This document shows positions 1-9,669 of a DNA stretch of 64,000 bases, piece after piece. The notes beneath the pieces were generated by a model. It saw only the letters and a list, made by a program, of their open reading frames with translations. It made no database searches and was not told the origin of the DNA. The DNA is taken from contig JAKVBI010000023.1 of the NCBI GenBank assembly GCA_022447545.1, forward strand, positions 46,202 to 110,201, read 5' to 3'. The DNA comes from Myxococcota bacterium. Lineage in GTDB: Bacteria > Myxococcota_A > UBA9160 > SMWR01. The translations under genes were made by a program, and so were the position numbers. Position 1 is the first letter of the stretch, and each line of letters opens with the position of its first letter.

Positions 1-479
1 ATGGGCATGGCACTGATGTAGGTGCTTCCGATGCCCGCCGTACTGTTTCCCGACGCCAAACCCGCCGTCGTCACTGCCGTCGCCAACGCCCCGGTGGCGC
101 CGTTGGCACTTCCCGAGGAATTGGCCCAACCCAGGAAACCCGCCGATGCGGCGGTCGCCGCCGCCAGGCCTCCGGGCGCCGCCACATCCGACGCGAAGTC
201 CTGAAGCGCGGGAGTTCCGTCAGCGAACATGAAAGTCCATGGACGGTTCAAGACCACACCTCCAGCGGTATTCACTCCATTCACCCCGAGATCGATCCCC
301 TCGATCGCGAGCTGGGTAGCCGCGAGCGTGGGCCCCCCAACGGCCAGAGCGAGGGTCCCGGCCCGGGCTGCTCCCGCCCAAAGAAAGAGCACCGCCACGC
401 CCAGGAATGGGCTCCAGAAGCCCGTCCTACTCCTTCGACGCCGACAGTCACCACAAACGAGGACAGGTCGCGAAACCAT
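1..479 (-). CDS. Partial exported protein of unknown function (3' end outside window)
   Basis: An open frame of 159 codons starts at an ATG at 479 and runs leftward off the window without a stop. A GAGGGG ribosome site lies about 7 bases upstream of the ATG. The N-terminus has a basic stretch (CRRRRSRTG), a hydrophobic core (FLGVAVLFLWAG) and a likely signal peptidase site after AARA at about residue 40. The visible mature part is rich in Gly, Ala, Ser and Thr and has no family motif I recognise. It could be a surface or PEP-CTERM-type protein, but the C-terminus needed to decide is missing. It is transcribed in the same direction as the regulator upstream. Confidence 0.6.
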   Translation of the reverse strand, partial: MVSRPVLVCGDCRRRRSRTGFWSPFLGVAVLFLWAGAARAGTLALAVGGPTLAATQLAIEGIDLGVNGVNTAGGVVLNRPWTFMFADGTPALQDFASDVAAPGGLAAATAASAGFLGWANSSGSANGATGALATAVTTAGLASGNSTAGIGSTYISAMP

Positions 480-607
480 GGGAGGACCCCTCTACAAATT
501 CTCTACGAAAGAATCTATGACGCTCTCGTACCGCAGACCTCAGCCGCACATCAACGTTCCCTCAGCAACTCGGGATCCCCGCTCCAATCCGAATGGTTCA
601 GCTGAGT

Positions 608-3600
608 TCAGTTCCTACCGGGCTTGATGGAGGTCAAAGAGAGGGCCGCGTTCGCATCGCCCAATAGCGATCCCACGCCAGTGGCGATTCCCTCCCAGCC
701 GCGCGACTGGGCCACCGCGAGACAGCCTGTGAGCATGCTTTGCCCGCGTTCGGCGTCACCGCTTTGACGACGAGCCAACAGCATCTGCGCCCAGTCGAGT
801 TCAGTTTGTGCCCGCCACAAATCGCCACCCGATTTGCGATTGGCGTCACTGGACACCTCAAAATGGACCTCGGCAGCGGCCCAGTCCGATCGCGTCGTGG
901 CCAGGAGCCCGAGATATCTGGAAGCAGACCCCAAACACATGCCACCAAAAAGCAACACCACATTTTGAGCTTGGAAGGGAAGCAGCAGTTCGTACAACTC
1001 GCCCGCCCGCTGAACGTCCCCCAGCTTGTGACAAGCCTCGGCCAGCATTGCCAGGCAGTAGAGCTGAGTGAGATCGGGCAGGAGGTCACCGAAGCCACGT
1101 GCCGCCAGTCCCTCGAAACGCTCTCGAGCCTCTTCGTGGTTGCCCAATTCGGCATGGAAGCTCGCAAGACTCGCGTGAAAGGCTGGTGCAGCGACCTCAG
1201 CCAGATCCGGCTGGATGCCGGACATCAGGATGGGAACCACCTCATCGAGTCGCCCCTGGGCACGGCGAACAAACGAGAACTGAGCGCCAAAGATCGCAGT
1301 GGCATTGGGGCTGGGCTGATGTTGGAGCAGTTGCTGGGCCTGTAGACAGGCCTCCTCGGCAGCGGCCAAGCGACCTTCGAACAGTGCCAGCGCACAGTGC
1401 AGCGTGGTGGACCACCAGCGTGACGACAATGCCCGACCGGATTCTCCAAGCCGGGTGTATGCATCACACTCAGCACGAGCAGCATCCATCTCGCCCCGCT
1501 CGAGAAAGCTTACGATTCGCCAACGGTGCGCCAGAGGCGCGAGGTCGAGACGATGGGATGCTCGCGTAATCTCGAGCATCTTCGTCGCGTTTGCCAGGCG
1601 CGAGCCAACCCACCGGGGTCCTGATTCGTACAGCAACCGGACACCCATGGCGTGGACGATGCAGTCCACGTTCCCACTGCCACGTGCCAGCCCAAGGCTC
1701 TTCTCCGCCAACTCGACTCCGCGGTCCCAGCCACGCGGACCGTACAGCTCGAGCGCCAAACGGCACATGAGTGCGGCGCGCAGATCGATCCAGCGCTCGT
1801 CCACGACGCCCAGAGCCTCCTCCAACAAACCCACGAGATACTCGTCACTGCGGGCAACCTCGGCATCCGAAGACGCCCGCACGGCTCCGAGACTCAGAGC
1901 GAGGACCGCAAGGCCGAGTTTCTCCGGCACGCCCAGCGCACGCGCCACTTCGATGGACTCGATGTACAGGCTTCGCGCTCTGCTCTCGAACTCATTCGCG
2001 GCGGCCTCGGACTCCGCGCGCCACAGCAGAAGCTCGAAGCGCAGTTCCAACTGGCCCGCTGCCACCCCCCCAAGTGTGTCCAGGGCCGCTTCGAAGTAGC
2101 TCGAAGCCTCATTCCAAGCGTGTAAAGACATGGCCCGCTCGCCAGCACGGCGCGCATAGGAGACCGCCTTCTCGGCGGAGCAGGCGGGAAAGGCCGCCAG
2201 AAAGTGATGGGCCAGCTCTTCCAACGCGGGCTCGATGTAGCTGGAATGCAGGTCCTCCAAGGCGACTCCGATGGCTTCGTGGATCTCCTCACGGTCGACA
2301 CCCACACAGCGAGCAGCCAGCGTCTCCTGGATCAGGTGATGACTGAAGCGATGGTGACCGCCGCACCGTGTGGCCGGCTCGACGAGCCCATGAGATTCCG
2401 CCTCGAGAAGATGCCTTGCAACGACGTTGGAATCCTGACGAGCGACACGCCCGATCAGGTCATCGCGGAATTCATTGCCCACCACGGAAGCCGTACGCAG
2501 CAAATCAAGACAGCCTTCCGACAAAGGTACGAGCCTCTGTTCAACGGCATCTCGTACACCCGGTGGGAGCCTAAGGTCTTTTCCACGCGGTACCTCACTC
2601 CCCGCGACTCGCTCGGACCGGAGGAACCGACCGATCTCTTGGACGAAGAAAGGATTCCCCCGCGTCCGAATCTCGATGTCCTTCAGAAGTTCGGGCGTCG
2701 GATCGCCGCCATAGGTGCGTCTCACCAACTGCTCGATGGCGGGTCTGGAAAGCCCTTCCAGTACGAGCGTCTCTTCCATGGGTCCCCTGCGGAGCCGCGC
2801 CAGGGTGGCAGCCCGATCGCGACTGCTCCGAGCCTCCGTATCCCGATATGCGGCAACCATCAGCAGCGGGAGCGATCGAGCCTCTCGTGCCAGAAATTCG
2901 AGCAGGTGGAGGCTTGGCGAATCGGACCAGTGGAGATCATCTAGGGTGATGAGAATGGGCTGCCGGTTGGCAGCATTGGAGAGGAACGTCGAAACGGTTT
3001 CAAATAGGCGAAAGCGCTCCTCCTGGGGCGAGAGCCTCGCGGTTTCGGATCTGCCTCCCCACTCCGGAACGATTTTGGCAATGATCGCCTCCGGCTCATC
3101 CATTTCACCGTCTAGAGACAAATCGTCTCGAGCGGAGCCAATTGCACGAATCACCCGGGACCAGGGCCAGAGCGGCGGTGCTCCCTCATTGCCCGAGCAC
3201 CAGGTCCGGTGCACCTGCAAACCGCGCGCAGCGGCACGGACCGCGAATTCTTCAAGTAAGTGGGTCTTCCCGATCCCCAACTCTCCGATGACAGGAATCA
3301 GTCCACCGCGCCCGGCGCAGGTCGCCTCCAGGGCGGCGTCGAAGATGGAGATCTCTCGTTCACGGCCCCAGGACGCCCGACCGGAGGACGGTGGCGTGAT
3401 GTCAGGCGAGTCCAGCCGGAAGCGCGATCCACTCGCGACCGGCGAAACCGAAGATTGTTCGTCCACCTGGGCAACAAAACGGTAACCACGGCGAGGCACC
3501 GTCTGCAGGGCCCATTGATCGCTGCGGCTGTCACCGAGAATTGCGCGGGCCTCGTGGACCGCGACTGTGAGAACGTGCTCTCCAACCACCGCTTCGGCCC

Positions 3601-3853
3601 AAAGCGCGTCCAGCACCTCGACTCGCGGCACTACCCGATCACGACGTTCGATCAGGAAGAGTAATAGATCCAGGACTTTGGGCTGAACTTCCAGCCGACG
3701 GCCGTTCCTCCGAAGCTCGGCCAGCGTCGGATCGAGTTCGAATTGCCGGAAGCGATACACGATGGCTGGATCTGTTTGGGTCGGTGTGACTGAGTTTTGT
3801 TCGAATTGCGCGGGAGAAATCGGTTGCTCGAGCCGGCGAACGCTCTCTGACAC
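608..3853 (-). CDS. Winged-helix transcriptional regulator with AAA ATPase and TPR-like repeats
   Basis: A protein of about 1081 residues. Residues 33-128 form an OmpR/PhoB-type winged helix (YRFRQFELDP to the RRGYRF wing). An ATPase module starts at GRERE near 163 with Walker A GELGIGKT at 190-197. A Walker B-like segment follows (LITLDDLHW), and the C-terminal half is helical, TPR-like and Ala/Glu/Leu-rich. This is the MalT/AfsR-like signal-integrating ATPase layout with an OmpR-type DNA-binding head. I chose the GTG at 3853 because CAGGAG sits 6 bases upstream. The frame extends to a TTG at 3931 with no such site. The ligand and targets are unknown. It lies downstream of an SDR gene on the same strand, separated by about 240 bases. 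Confidence 0.85.
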   Translation of the reverse strand: MSESVRRLEQPISPAQFEQNSVTPTQTDPAIVYRFRQFELDPTLAELRRNGRRLEVQPKVLDLLLFLIERRDRVVPRVEVLDALWAEAVVGEHVLTVAVHEARAILGDSRSDQWALQTVPRRGYRFVAQVDEQSSVSPVASGSRFRLDSPDITPPSSGRASWGREREISIFDAALEATCAGRGGLIPVIGELGIGKTHLLEEFAVRAAARGLQVHRTWCSGNEGAPPLWPWSRVIRAIGSARDDLSLDGEMDEPEAIIAKIVPEWGGRSETARLSPQEERFRLFETVSTFLSNAANRQPILITLDDLHWSDSPSLHLLEFLAREARSLPLLMVAAYRDTEARSSRDRAATLARLRRGPMEETLVLEGLSRPAIEQLVRRTYGGDPTPELLKDIEIRTRGNPFFVQEIGRFLRSERVAGSEVPRGKDLRLPPGVRDAVEQRLVPLSEGCLDLLRTASVVGNEFRDDLIGRVARQDSNVVARHLLEAESHGLVEPATRCGGHHRFSHHLIQETLAARCVGVDREEIHEAIGVALEDLHSSYIEPALEELAHHFLAAFPACSAEKAVSYARRAGERAMSLHAWNEASSYFEAALDTLGGVAAGQLELRFELLLWRAESEAAANEFESRARSLYIESIEVARALGVPEKLGLAVLALSLGAVRASSDAEVARSDEYLVGLLEEALGVVDERWIDLRAALMCRLALELYGPRGWDRGVELAEKSLGLARGSGNVDCIVHAMGVRLLYESGPRWVGSRLANATKMLEITRASHRLDLAPLAHRWRIVSFLERGEMDAARAECDAYTRLGESGRALSSRWWSTTLHCALALFEGRLAAAEEACLQAQQLLQHQPSPNATAIFGAQFSFVRRAQGRLDEVVPILMSGIQPDLAEVAAPAFHASLASFHAELGNHEEARERFEGLAARGFGDLLPDLTQLYCLAMLAEACHKLGDVQRAGELYELLLPFQAQNVVLLFGGMCLGSASRYLGLLATTRSDWAAAEVHFEVSSDANRKSGGDLWRAQTELDWAQMLLARRQSGDAERGQSMLTGCLAVAQSRGWEGIATGVGSLLGDANAALSLTSIKPGRN

Positions 3854-4092
3854 AAGTGACTCCTGTAAATTCACGCCCCTCCAGGGGCCGCTGAGTGGCC
3901 CGAGCAATCTGGCGCCCGAGGGGGGAAGCAAGCGGCCAGAGGCCCACCCACTCCTCCCGAATCAAATATCTCCCTTGCTTTCGGTAGTGACTGTGAACTA
4001 CTTCACACCCCGCGGGACACGCGAAGGTCGACGGGCTTGAACAGACGCCCCATCGGGGCGCTCAACTCTGCGCGGAACGGTAAGAGCTACCA

Positions 4093-4830
4093 TCAGGCGG
4101 GATTGTCGACCTCGAGAACCTCACCGGCCTTGGAGTCGTCCCGCACCAGGCTGAGAACGGCTTCGGCAATGTCTTCGGGCTGCAACAGATTCGCGGACTC
4201 CCAGGCAGTGCGGAGCCAGGGCGCCACACCGTCGACACCACCCTCCTGGGGCATGTCGGTATTCACCAGCCCCGGGCACACGCAGTTGACCCGAACACCG
4301 TGAGTCTCCTGAAGCGGAATGCAGGACCGCGTAAAGTGAACGACGCCGGCCTTGGTAGCCGCGTACACCGCCTGAGGGGGAAGTGGCATGAAGGCAGATC
4401 CCGACGCGGTTTGAACGATCGCGCCTCCATTGCCACGCTGCATGATGGGCAGCGCCAGATGAGTGCCGAGAATCACCCCTCGCAGATTGACGTCGACCAC
4501 AGCCATGGAGCGCTCAGGCGTAATCTCTGGCCATTCAGGAGGTCCCTCACCAATTCCGGCATTGTTGTGAAGGATGTCGAGACATTCGTATCGACTCACC
4601 ACCTCGGCGAACACCGCACGCAGCGAATCCAAATTCGCCACATCGGCCTCGAGAGGCAGCGCCTCGGCCCCCGCGTCCGTCACGAGGTCGGCTGCCTCAG
4701 CGAGTTCATGGGCCTTCACGTCGACCAGCGCCACACTTCGCGCGCCCGCCTGAGCCAATGCCACCCCGGTAGCTCGGCCAATACCACGCGCGGCCCCAGT
4801 CACGATTGCGATACGCCCTTCGATCTCCAT
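4093..4830 (-). CDS. Short-chain dehydrogenase/reductase (SDR)
   Basis: A 245-residue classical SDR, the usual family length. Visible motifs are the NAD(P)-binding TGAARGIG at residues 11-18, NNAGIG, a catalytic Ser in QTASGSA, and the active-site YAATK (Y-x3-K). It would reduce or oxidise a hydroxyl or keto group; the substrate cannot be read from the sequence. The Asp after the second beta strand (ALVDVKAHE) suggests NAD(H) rather than NADP(H). The ATG start has a GGTAGGGA ribosome site. It diverges from the hydrolase gene at 4981. A small GC hairpin (4046-4060) follows the stop but has no T-run. Confidence 0.88.
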   Translation of the reverse strand: MEIEGRIAIVTGAARGIGRATGVALAQAGARSVALVDVKAHELAEAADLVTDAGAEALPLEADVANLDSLRAVFAEVVSRYECLDILHNNAGIGEGPPEWPEITPERSMAVVDVNLRGVILGTHLALPIMQRGNGGAIVQTASGSAFMPLPPQAVYAATKAGVVHFTRSCIPLQETHGVRVNCVCPGLVNTDMPQEGGVDGVAPWLRTAWESANLLQPEDIAEAVLSLVRDDSKAGEVLEVDNPA

Positions 4831-4980
4831 TTCGTCCCTACCTTTTTTAGCTGAACATCAGAGATTACTCTTGTTCGCGTGTCCTCGGACACCCGAAGAT
4901 GGAGCCGGGCGACCTTCTTCGAGTCCAGCCCCCAAAAGCGCCCCTTTGTCGCTCCCCACCAAGCCGGAGGACGGAAACCC

Positions 4981-6012
4981 ATGCAGGAGCGACTTGGTCG
5001 CGACACCCCGGTCACGACGAAAATCGAGCGACGGTCGTGGCGCCTCGACGTCTCCCATGCGGTAGACGAAGCAGGCAGCCACGAAATCGCTGCGCAAGTC
5101 GCATGGCCCGTTCGCGAAGATGGAGTCGAGCCCCGCAAGGCACTGTGTTGCCTCCCGGGCGGTTTTCTTTCGAAGGCCTACTTCGATCTGGAAGTCGATG
5201 GGAGCTTCGAATTCAGTTTCGTAGAGCACATGGTTCGGAGGGGATTCGTCTCGATCTGTCTCGACCACCTGGGGATCGGCGAGAGCTCTCGCCCCCGCGA
5301 CGGATACGCTATTGGGGTCGATGCCATCGCGCGTGCCAACCAGGCCGCATTGGAACAGGTGTTAGAACGCCTGGGCACCGGAGACGGCAGCCCACCGCTA
5401 CCCGATCTCGTGAGCGTGGGAGTGGGTCACTCGATGGGTTCGTGTCTGAGCGTCGCGCAACAGGCTCGCCACGGAACCCACTCCGCCCTCGTGCTGTTCT
5501 CTTTCACCACGGCAGGTCTTCCCCACTTCCTGGCACCAGCCGAATTGGAGCTGGCCGAAGATCCCAAACGCGCGCATGCTGAGATCGGCGAGCGCGTGCG
5601 CAACCTGTACGGAGCCCCCTACCCCGCCCGAGCCAGCAACGCACCAGAGGGGGGGAACGCCGCGTACTCGGTGGGCACCGCACCGGCCCGGGCGGAACGA
5701 GCACTTCAGCAGGCCGGGACAAACCTGCTCGCGGTGGCAGGAACCCTCAGCATGATCCCCGGTGCCTACCGACCCTACGCGGACGAGATCGAGTGCCCAG
5801 TCTTCGTCGCCGTGGGAGACCACGATCTACACGGCGTTCGAGACACTCCGAGCATGTTCCCACGGGCGCCCGAAATCGTCGCCTACGAACTCGCAGATGC
5901 ATGGCACTGCCACAACGTCGCAAACACACGCACAAAGCTCTGGAACCGCGTCGCACGCTGGATCGAAACCGAGATAGACGCCCCCACTCAGACCTGCGAT
6001 TCTATCTCTTGA
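4981..6012 (+). CDS. Alpha/beta hydrolase
   Basis: A 343-residue alpha/beta-hydrolase fold protein. The nucleophile elbow is GHSMG with Ser near residue 151. A late acid strand reads CPVFVAVGDHDLHG, and the likely catalytic His is in DAWHCHNVANTR near the C-terminus. An oxyanion-type LPGGFLSK segment comes early. The start chosen is the ATG at 4981, behind a GGAGG about 10 bases upstream; an in-frame GTG at 4879 has no ribosome site. Probable cytoplasmic esterase or thioesterase, substrate unknown. The next gene, an amidohydrolase, starts 16 bases after its stop, so the two are probably co-transcribed. Confidence 0.8.
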   Translation: MQERLGRDTPVTTKIERRSWRLDVSHAVDEAGSHEIAAQVAWPVREDGVEPRKALCCLPGGFLSKAYFDLEVDGSFEFSFVEHMVRRGFVSICLDHLGIGESSRPRDGYAIGVDAIARANQAALEQVLERLGTGDGSPPLPDLVSVGVGHSMGSCLSVAQQARHGTHSALVLFSFTTAGLPHFLAPAELELAEDPKRAHAEIGERVRNLYGAPYPARASNAPEGGNAAYSVGTAPARAERALQQAGTNLLAVAGTLSMIPGAYRPYADEIECPVFVAVGDHDLHGVRDTPSMFPRAPEIVAYELADAWHCHNVANTRTKLWNRVARWIETEIDAPTQTCDSIS

Positions 6013-6027
6013 AACCACGAGGTACCC

Positions 6028-7095
6028 ATGTCTGAAAGACGACTCTTCTCCGCAGACTCCCACGTCGCAATCACCAGCGATCACGTCAAGAAAAACCTCC
6101 CGAGCCAACTCCACGATGCCTGGGACGAAGGCATGGCCAAGTACGACCATCTGCGTTCGGAGCAGATGGCAGGGGGCAGCCTCGACCTGGAGGACTTCGT
6201 GGACCTCGACGCAGCGCGCCACCCCGGCTACTTCGACTCCAAGGAACGCCTCAAGGCCATGGACGACGATGGGGTTGAATGCGAGGTGATGTACTCGGAG
6301 TTCGACTTCACCAGCAAGGTCTATCAAGTGGGCGAGGACCATTGGCGAGAATGCGCGAGCGCCTACAACGACACGCTCCACGAGTTCGCATCCATCGACA
6401 TCAATCGGATCCTGATCACGTATCAGCTCCCTCTCATCGACATCGACTTCGCGGCCAAAGAAATCTTCCGGCTGGCGGATCTCGGAGCCCGGTCCATCCA
6501 GATCCCCAATTTTCCGAGCGAGTTCGGGATGCCCGACTACCACGACGAGCGCTATGAGCCCCTCTGGCACGCCTTCGAGGAGACTGGAGCCGTCGTCGCC
6601 CACCACCTCACGGTGCACAGCTCCCTCTGGGACACCTTTCGCAGAGACCCCACCCCGCAGAAGGGGATCTTCACGGCTCTTCCCTGCTTCCCCCTCGCCG
6701 AAACTCTTCAGTGGTACATGCTGACGGGCATCCTCGAACGCCACCCGAAGCTAAAACTCGTATTCGTCGAACCCGGACTGTTCTGGTTGCCCGGTTACAT
6801 CCGCTACCTGGACAGCCGCATGCACCACCACTACGACTTCCCGGGCGTGAACGAACTGCCCTCCACGTACTGGAAACGCCAGATGGCTGCGACCTTCGTC
6901 CACGAGCCCGAGGGCGTGGAACTGCGCCACCAACTCGGTGTCGAGAACGTTCTCTGGTCGACGGATTTCCCACACCCCGTTTGCAACTGGCCCAACGCCG
7001 GCGAAAAAATCGTCACGCAATTCGATGGTGTTCCCGAGGACGAAATTCACGCGATCACCTGGGCCAACGGCGCACGAATGTATGGAATCCAGTAA
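6028..7095 (+). CDS. Amidohydrolase family protein (amidohydro_2 type)
   Basis: A 355-residue TIM-barrel metal hydrolase of the ACMSD/amidohydrolase-2 family. The N-terminal SADSH supplies the D-x-H metal ligands, VAHHLTVHSS gives the mid-barrel His, and ENVLWSTDFPHP gives the late Asp. Members are hydrolases or non-oxidative decarboxylases of aromatic and cyclic acids; the substrate here is unknown. The ATG follows GAGG at good spacing. The gene sits between an alpha/beta hydrolase and a CoA transferase fusion, which points to catabolism of a ring-containing or branched acid. A second, distinct member lies at 33624. Confidence 0.85.
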   Translation: MSERRLFSADSHVAITSDHVKKNLPSQLHDAWDEGMAKYDHLRSEQMAGGSLDLEDFVDLDAARHPGYFDSKERLKAMDDDGVECEVMYSEFDFTSKVYQVGEDHWRECASAYNDTLHEFASIDINRILITYQLPLIDIDFAAKEIFRLADLGARSIQIPNFPSEFGMPDYHDERYEPLWHAFEETGAVVAHHLTVHSSLWDTFRRDPTPQKGIFTALPCFPLAETLQWYMLTGILERHPKLKLVFVEPGLFWLPGYIRYLDSRMHHHYDFPGVNELPSTYWKRQMAATFVHEPEGVELRHQLGVENVLWSTDFPHPVCNWPNAGEKIVTQFDGVPEDEIHAITWANGARMYGIQ

Positions 7096-7164
7096 CGCAT
7101 TCCACTCGAATCGCTGCCAGCGAGTCTCTTCACGGCAACCATCCAAACGAAACTGGAGATCCGC

Positions 7165-9669
7165 ATGACGGGCGTTCTCGACGGGATCCGCGTACTCGAC
7201 CTGTCCTGGGGCATCGCGGGCCCCATGGTCACTATGCAGTTGTCGGACCACGGAGCCGATGTCGTACGCATCGAGCGCCCTGGAGGGGACCCCTTCGCCG
7301 ATCAACTCGGTTATCGAGCGTGGCAACGAGGCAAACGCAGCGCCGTGCTCGATCTCGAGAGCAGCGCAGACCTCGAAGTCTTTCTGGGACTGGCGGGCAA
7401 TGCGGACATCCTCGTCGAGAGTTTTCGTCCGGGTGCAACCGACCGGTTGGGCATCGACTACTCGACGCTTTCCGCCATCAATCCGCGACTCATCTATTGT
7501 TCCATCACGGGCTACGGACGGAACAACCGCCACAGCGATCGCCCGGGCCATGATGCCCTCGTGGCTGCGCGAGTGGGGTTGCACTGGGAGCAACGCGGAT
7601 GGCCGGGAGGCTCGGGGCCCCACCATGCGGGCGCTCCCCCACTGTTCCCCGACTATGAAGCGCCCCAGGAGGTCCAACAAGGTGCCCCCCGTGAAGGCCC
7701 TGTGTTCCCAGGCTCACGTTACCCGAGCCTGGGCGCTTGCCATGCTGCAACCGTGGCCATCAGCGCAGCACTCCGCGCGCGCGAGCGAACCGGCCGCGGG
7801 CAGTGGGTGGAGACCTCACTGCTTCGCGGCGCCCTCTCATCGGGTGTACTCGCCTTTGCGGTCGCCGAGAACCTGGAGGCCGAAAACTTCATGAGCTGGG
7901 TGGGCGACAGCCGCGCCCAGAAGGGTCTGTTCGAGTGCAAAGACGGGCGCTGGGTTCACATGTGGGTTCCCAACCCCCGCTTCGCACTAAGTGCCGGGGC
8001 CGGGGATGAACTGAATGCCACGCCGGACCTTTCGGTCCGGGACGACCCGGACCGAATCGGTTTGGGGACCTCCGAGCTATTCGTCCTGAACCACTACTGG
8101 GAACCCATGGCCCAAGTGTTCAAGAAGTTCACCGCGGACGAGTGGACCCAGGCAGGGGCCGATGCTCGGGTATGCATCCAAAAGATTCGCACTCCCGAGG
8201 AAGGACTGTCGGACCCCCTGTTGCTGGAAGACGGATGCGTGGCAGAAATCGAGGACCCGGAGCTCGGACCCATCCGGACTGTGGGAATCACCTACAAGCT
8301 CGCCACCAGTCCCGGGCATGTCGGCGGGCCAGCACCCAGAGCTGGCGAACACACCGATGCCGTCCGTGCGGAAGCCGGCACCCCACGCACCTCACCCTCT
8401 GCACCGAAGGACCAAGAGGAACTTCCGGGAGGTCCGCTCCAGGGGATCCGTGTCCTCGACTTCGGATTGGCGGTGGCGGGGCCCTACTGCACGCAGATCC
8501 TTTCGGACCTCGGCGCCGAGGTCATCAAGATCAATGCCTTGCACGACTGGTACTGGCATTCGAACCAAATCGCCATGGTGTGCAACCGGGGAAAAAGGAG
8601 CATCGCAATCAATCTCAAACACGAAGGTGCCGGGTCGGCGATCCAGCGCCTGATCGCTTCGGCGGACGTGCTGATGCACAACATGCGCTACCCAGCCGCA
8701 ATCAAGCTGGGCATCGACTACGACAGCCTCTCTGAGCAGTACCCGAGCCTCGTCTATTGCCATACCCGGGGCTTCGAGCGGGGCCCGCGTGAACTCTTGC
8801 CGGGTAACGACCAGACCGGCGCCTGCCTGGCAGGCGTCGAATGGGAAGATGGAGGCTGCAGCCGCGGGGGACGGCCGATCTGGTCGTATACCAACATGGG
8901 GGATACGGGGAATGGATTCCTCGCCGCAACGGCCATCTGCCAAGCCCTGTACGAGCGGGAAAAGACCGGCCAGGGACAGTTCGTCGAGACCGCCATCGTC
9001 TACGCGCAACTCCTCAACGCTTCCCACGCCATCGCAAAGCCCGACGGAAGCGGTTTCGATCGGCCCACCGTGGATTCGATGCAAACGGGTTTCTCGGCCG
9101 GAGTTCGGCTCTACCCCACGCAAGACAGTTGGTTGTGCCTGTCCCTGCTGAGTGATGACCACTGGCACGCCCTGGGCGACGCCCTTCAGGAAGCCGACCT
9201 CCAGACAGATGGACGCTTCAGTACCGCCGAGGCACGGGCCGCCCATGACGACGAGATCTGCAAATTGATCGAGCACACTCTGGCCGGCCGCAGTGCCGAT
9301 GAATGGTTCGACATCCTCGATGCTGCTGGGGTCCCGTGCGAAGTCTCATCCGAACAGGCGGGCGCCTCCCTCTGGAGCGACGACGAAGCCTTGGCCAACG
9401 AATGGGTCGTCAAGTACCCCCATCCCACGGTGGACGAGATCGGCCAGGTCGGATTGGCCTTCTCCTTCTCAGACACTCCCGCCCGGGTTCAAGGAAGACC
9501 CCTGATGGTGGGCGAAGACACGCGCGAGATCCTGAGCGAACTGGGGTACTCGGAGAGCGAAATCGACGCGATGCTGGCCGAGGGCACCGTGGGCGATGAG
9601 ACCCTCAACCCCTCACTCGCCAAAGAGGGCAGCCCTGCACCCAGCTCTCCCTGGGATCCGAATTCATGA
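7165..9669 (+). CDS. Tandem-domain family III CoA transferase (CaiB/BaiF type), first domain lacking the catalytic Asp
   Basis: An 834-residue protein made of two CaiB/BaiF domains, about 4-400 and 425-800, joined by a Pro/Ser-rich linker. Each domain opens with a similar segment (GIRVLDLSWGIAGP; GIRVLDFGLAVAGP) and has an R-E-x-T-G-x-G-Q motif. Family III enzymes move CoA between acids through an aspartyl-CoA intermediate. In domain 2 the expected Asp lies in MGDTGNG (Asp580). In domain 1 the aligned position is Tyr186 in YPSLG, so that half is probably non-catalytic. The ATG follows GGAG. Its stop overlaps the next start as ATGA, so it is translationally coupled to the DUF35 gene. Confidence 0.88.
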   Translation: MTGVLDGIRVLDLSWGIAGPMVTMQLSDHGADVVRIERPGGDPFADQLGYRAWQRGKRSAVLDLESSADLEVFLGLAGNADILVESFRPGATDRLGIDYSTLSAINPRLIYCSITGYGRNNRHSDRPGHDALVAARVGLHWEQRGWPGGSGPHHAGAPPLFPDYEAPQEVQQGAPREGPVFPGSRYPSLGACHAATVAISAALRARERTGRGQWVETSLLRGALSSGVLAFAVAENLEAENFMSWVGDSRAQKGLFECKDGRWVHMWVPNPRFALSAGAGDELNATPDLSVRDDPDRIGLGTSELFVLNHYWEPMAQVFKKFTADEWTQAGADARVCIQKIRTPEEGLSDPLLLEDGCVAEIEDPELGPIRTVGITYKLATSPGHVGGPAPRAGEHTDAVRAEAGTPRTSPSAPKDQEELPGGPLQGIRVLDFGLAVAGPYCTQILSDLGAEVIKINALHDWYWHSNQIAMVCNRGKRSIAINLKHEGAGSAIQRLIASADVLMHNMRYPAAIKLGIDYDSLSEQYPSLVYCHTRGFERGPRELLPGNDQTGACLAGVEWEDGGCSRGGRPIWSYTNMGDTGNGFLAATAICQALYEREKTGQGQFVETAIVYAQLLNASHAIAKPDGSGFDRPTVDSMQTGFSAGVRLYPTQDSWLCLSLLSDDHWHALGDALQEADLQTDGRFSTAEARAAHDDEICKLIEHTLAGRSADEWFDILDAAGVPCEVSSEQAGASLWSDDEALANEWVVKYPHPTVDEIGQVGLAFSFSDTPARVQGRPLMVGEDTREILSELGYSESEIDAMLAEGTVGDETLNPSLAKEGSPAPSSPWDPNS

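Noticed and set aside
4046-4060. CGCCCC-ATC-GGGGCG hairpin after the first SDR gene
   Set aside because: The stem is six bases and no T-run follows in the transcribed direction, so I do not call it a terminator.
4879-4892. GTGTCC-TC-GGACAC palindrome upstream of the alpha/beta hydrolase
   Set aside because: Short, with a two-base centre, and in a very GC-rich region where such symmetry is expected by chance; no second copy was noticed.
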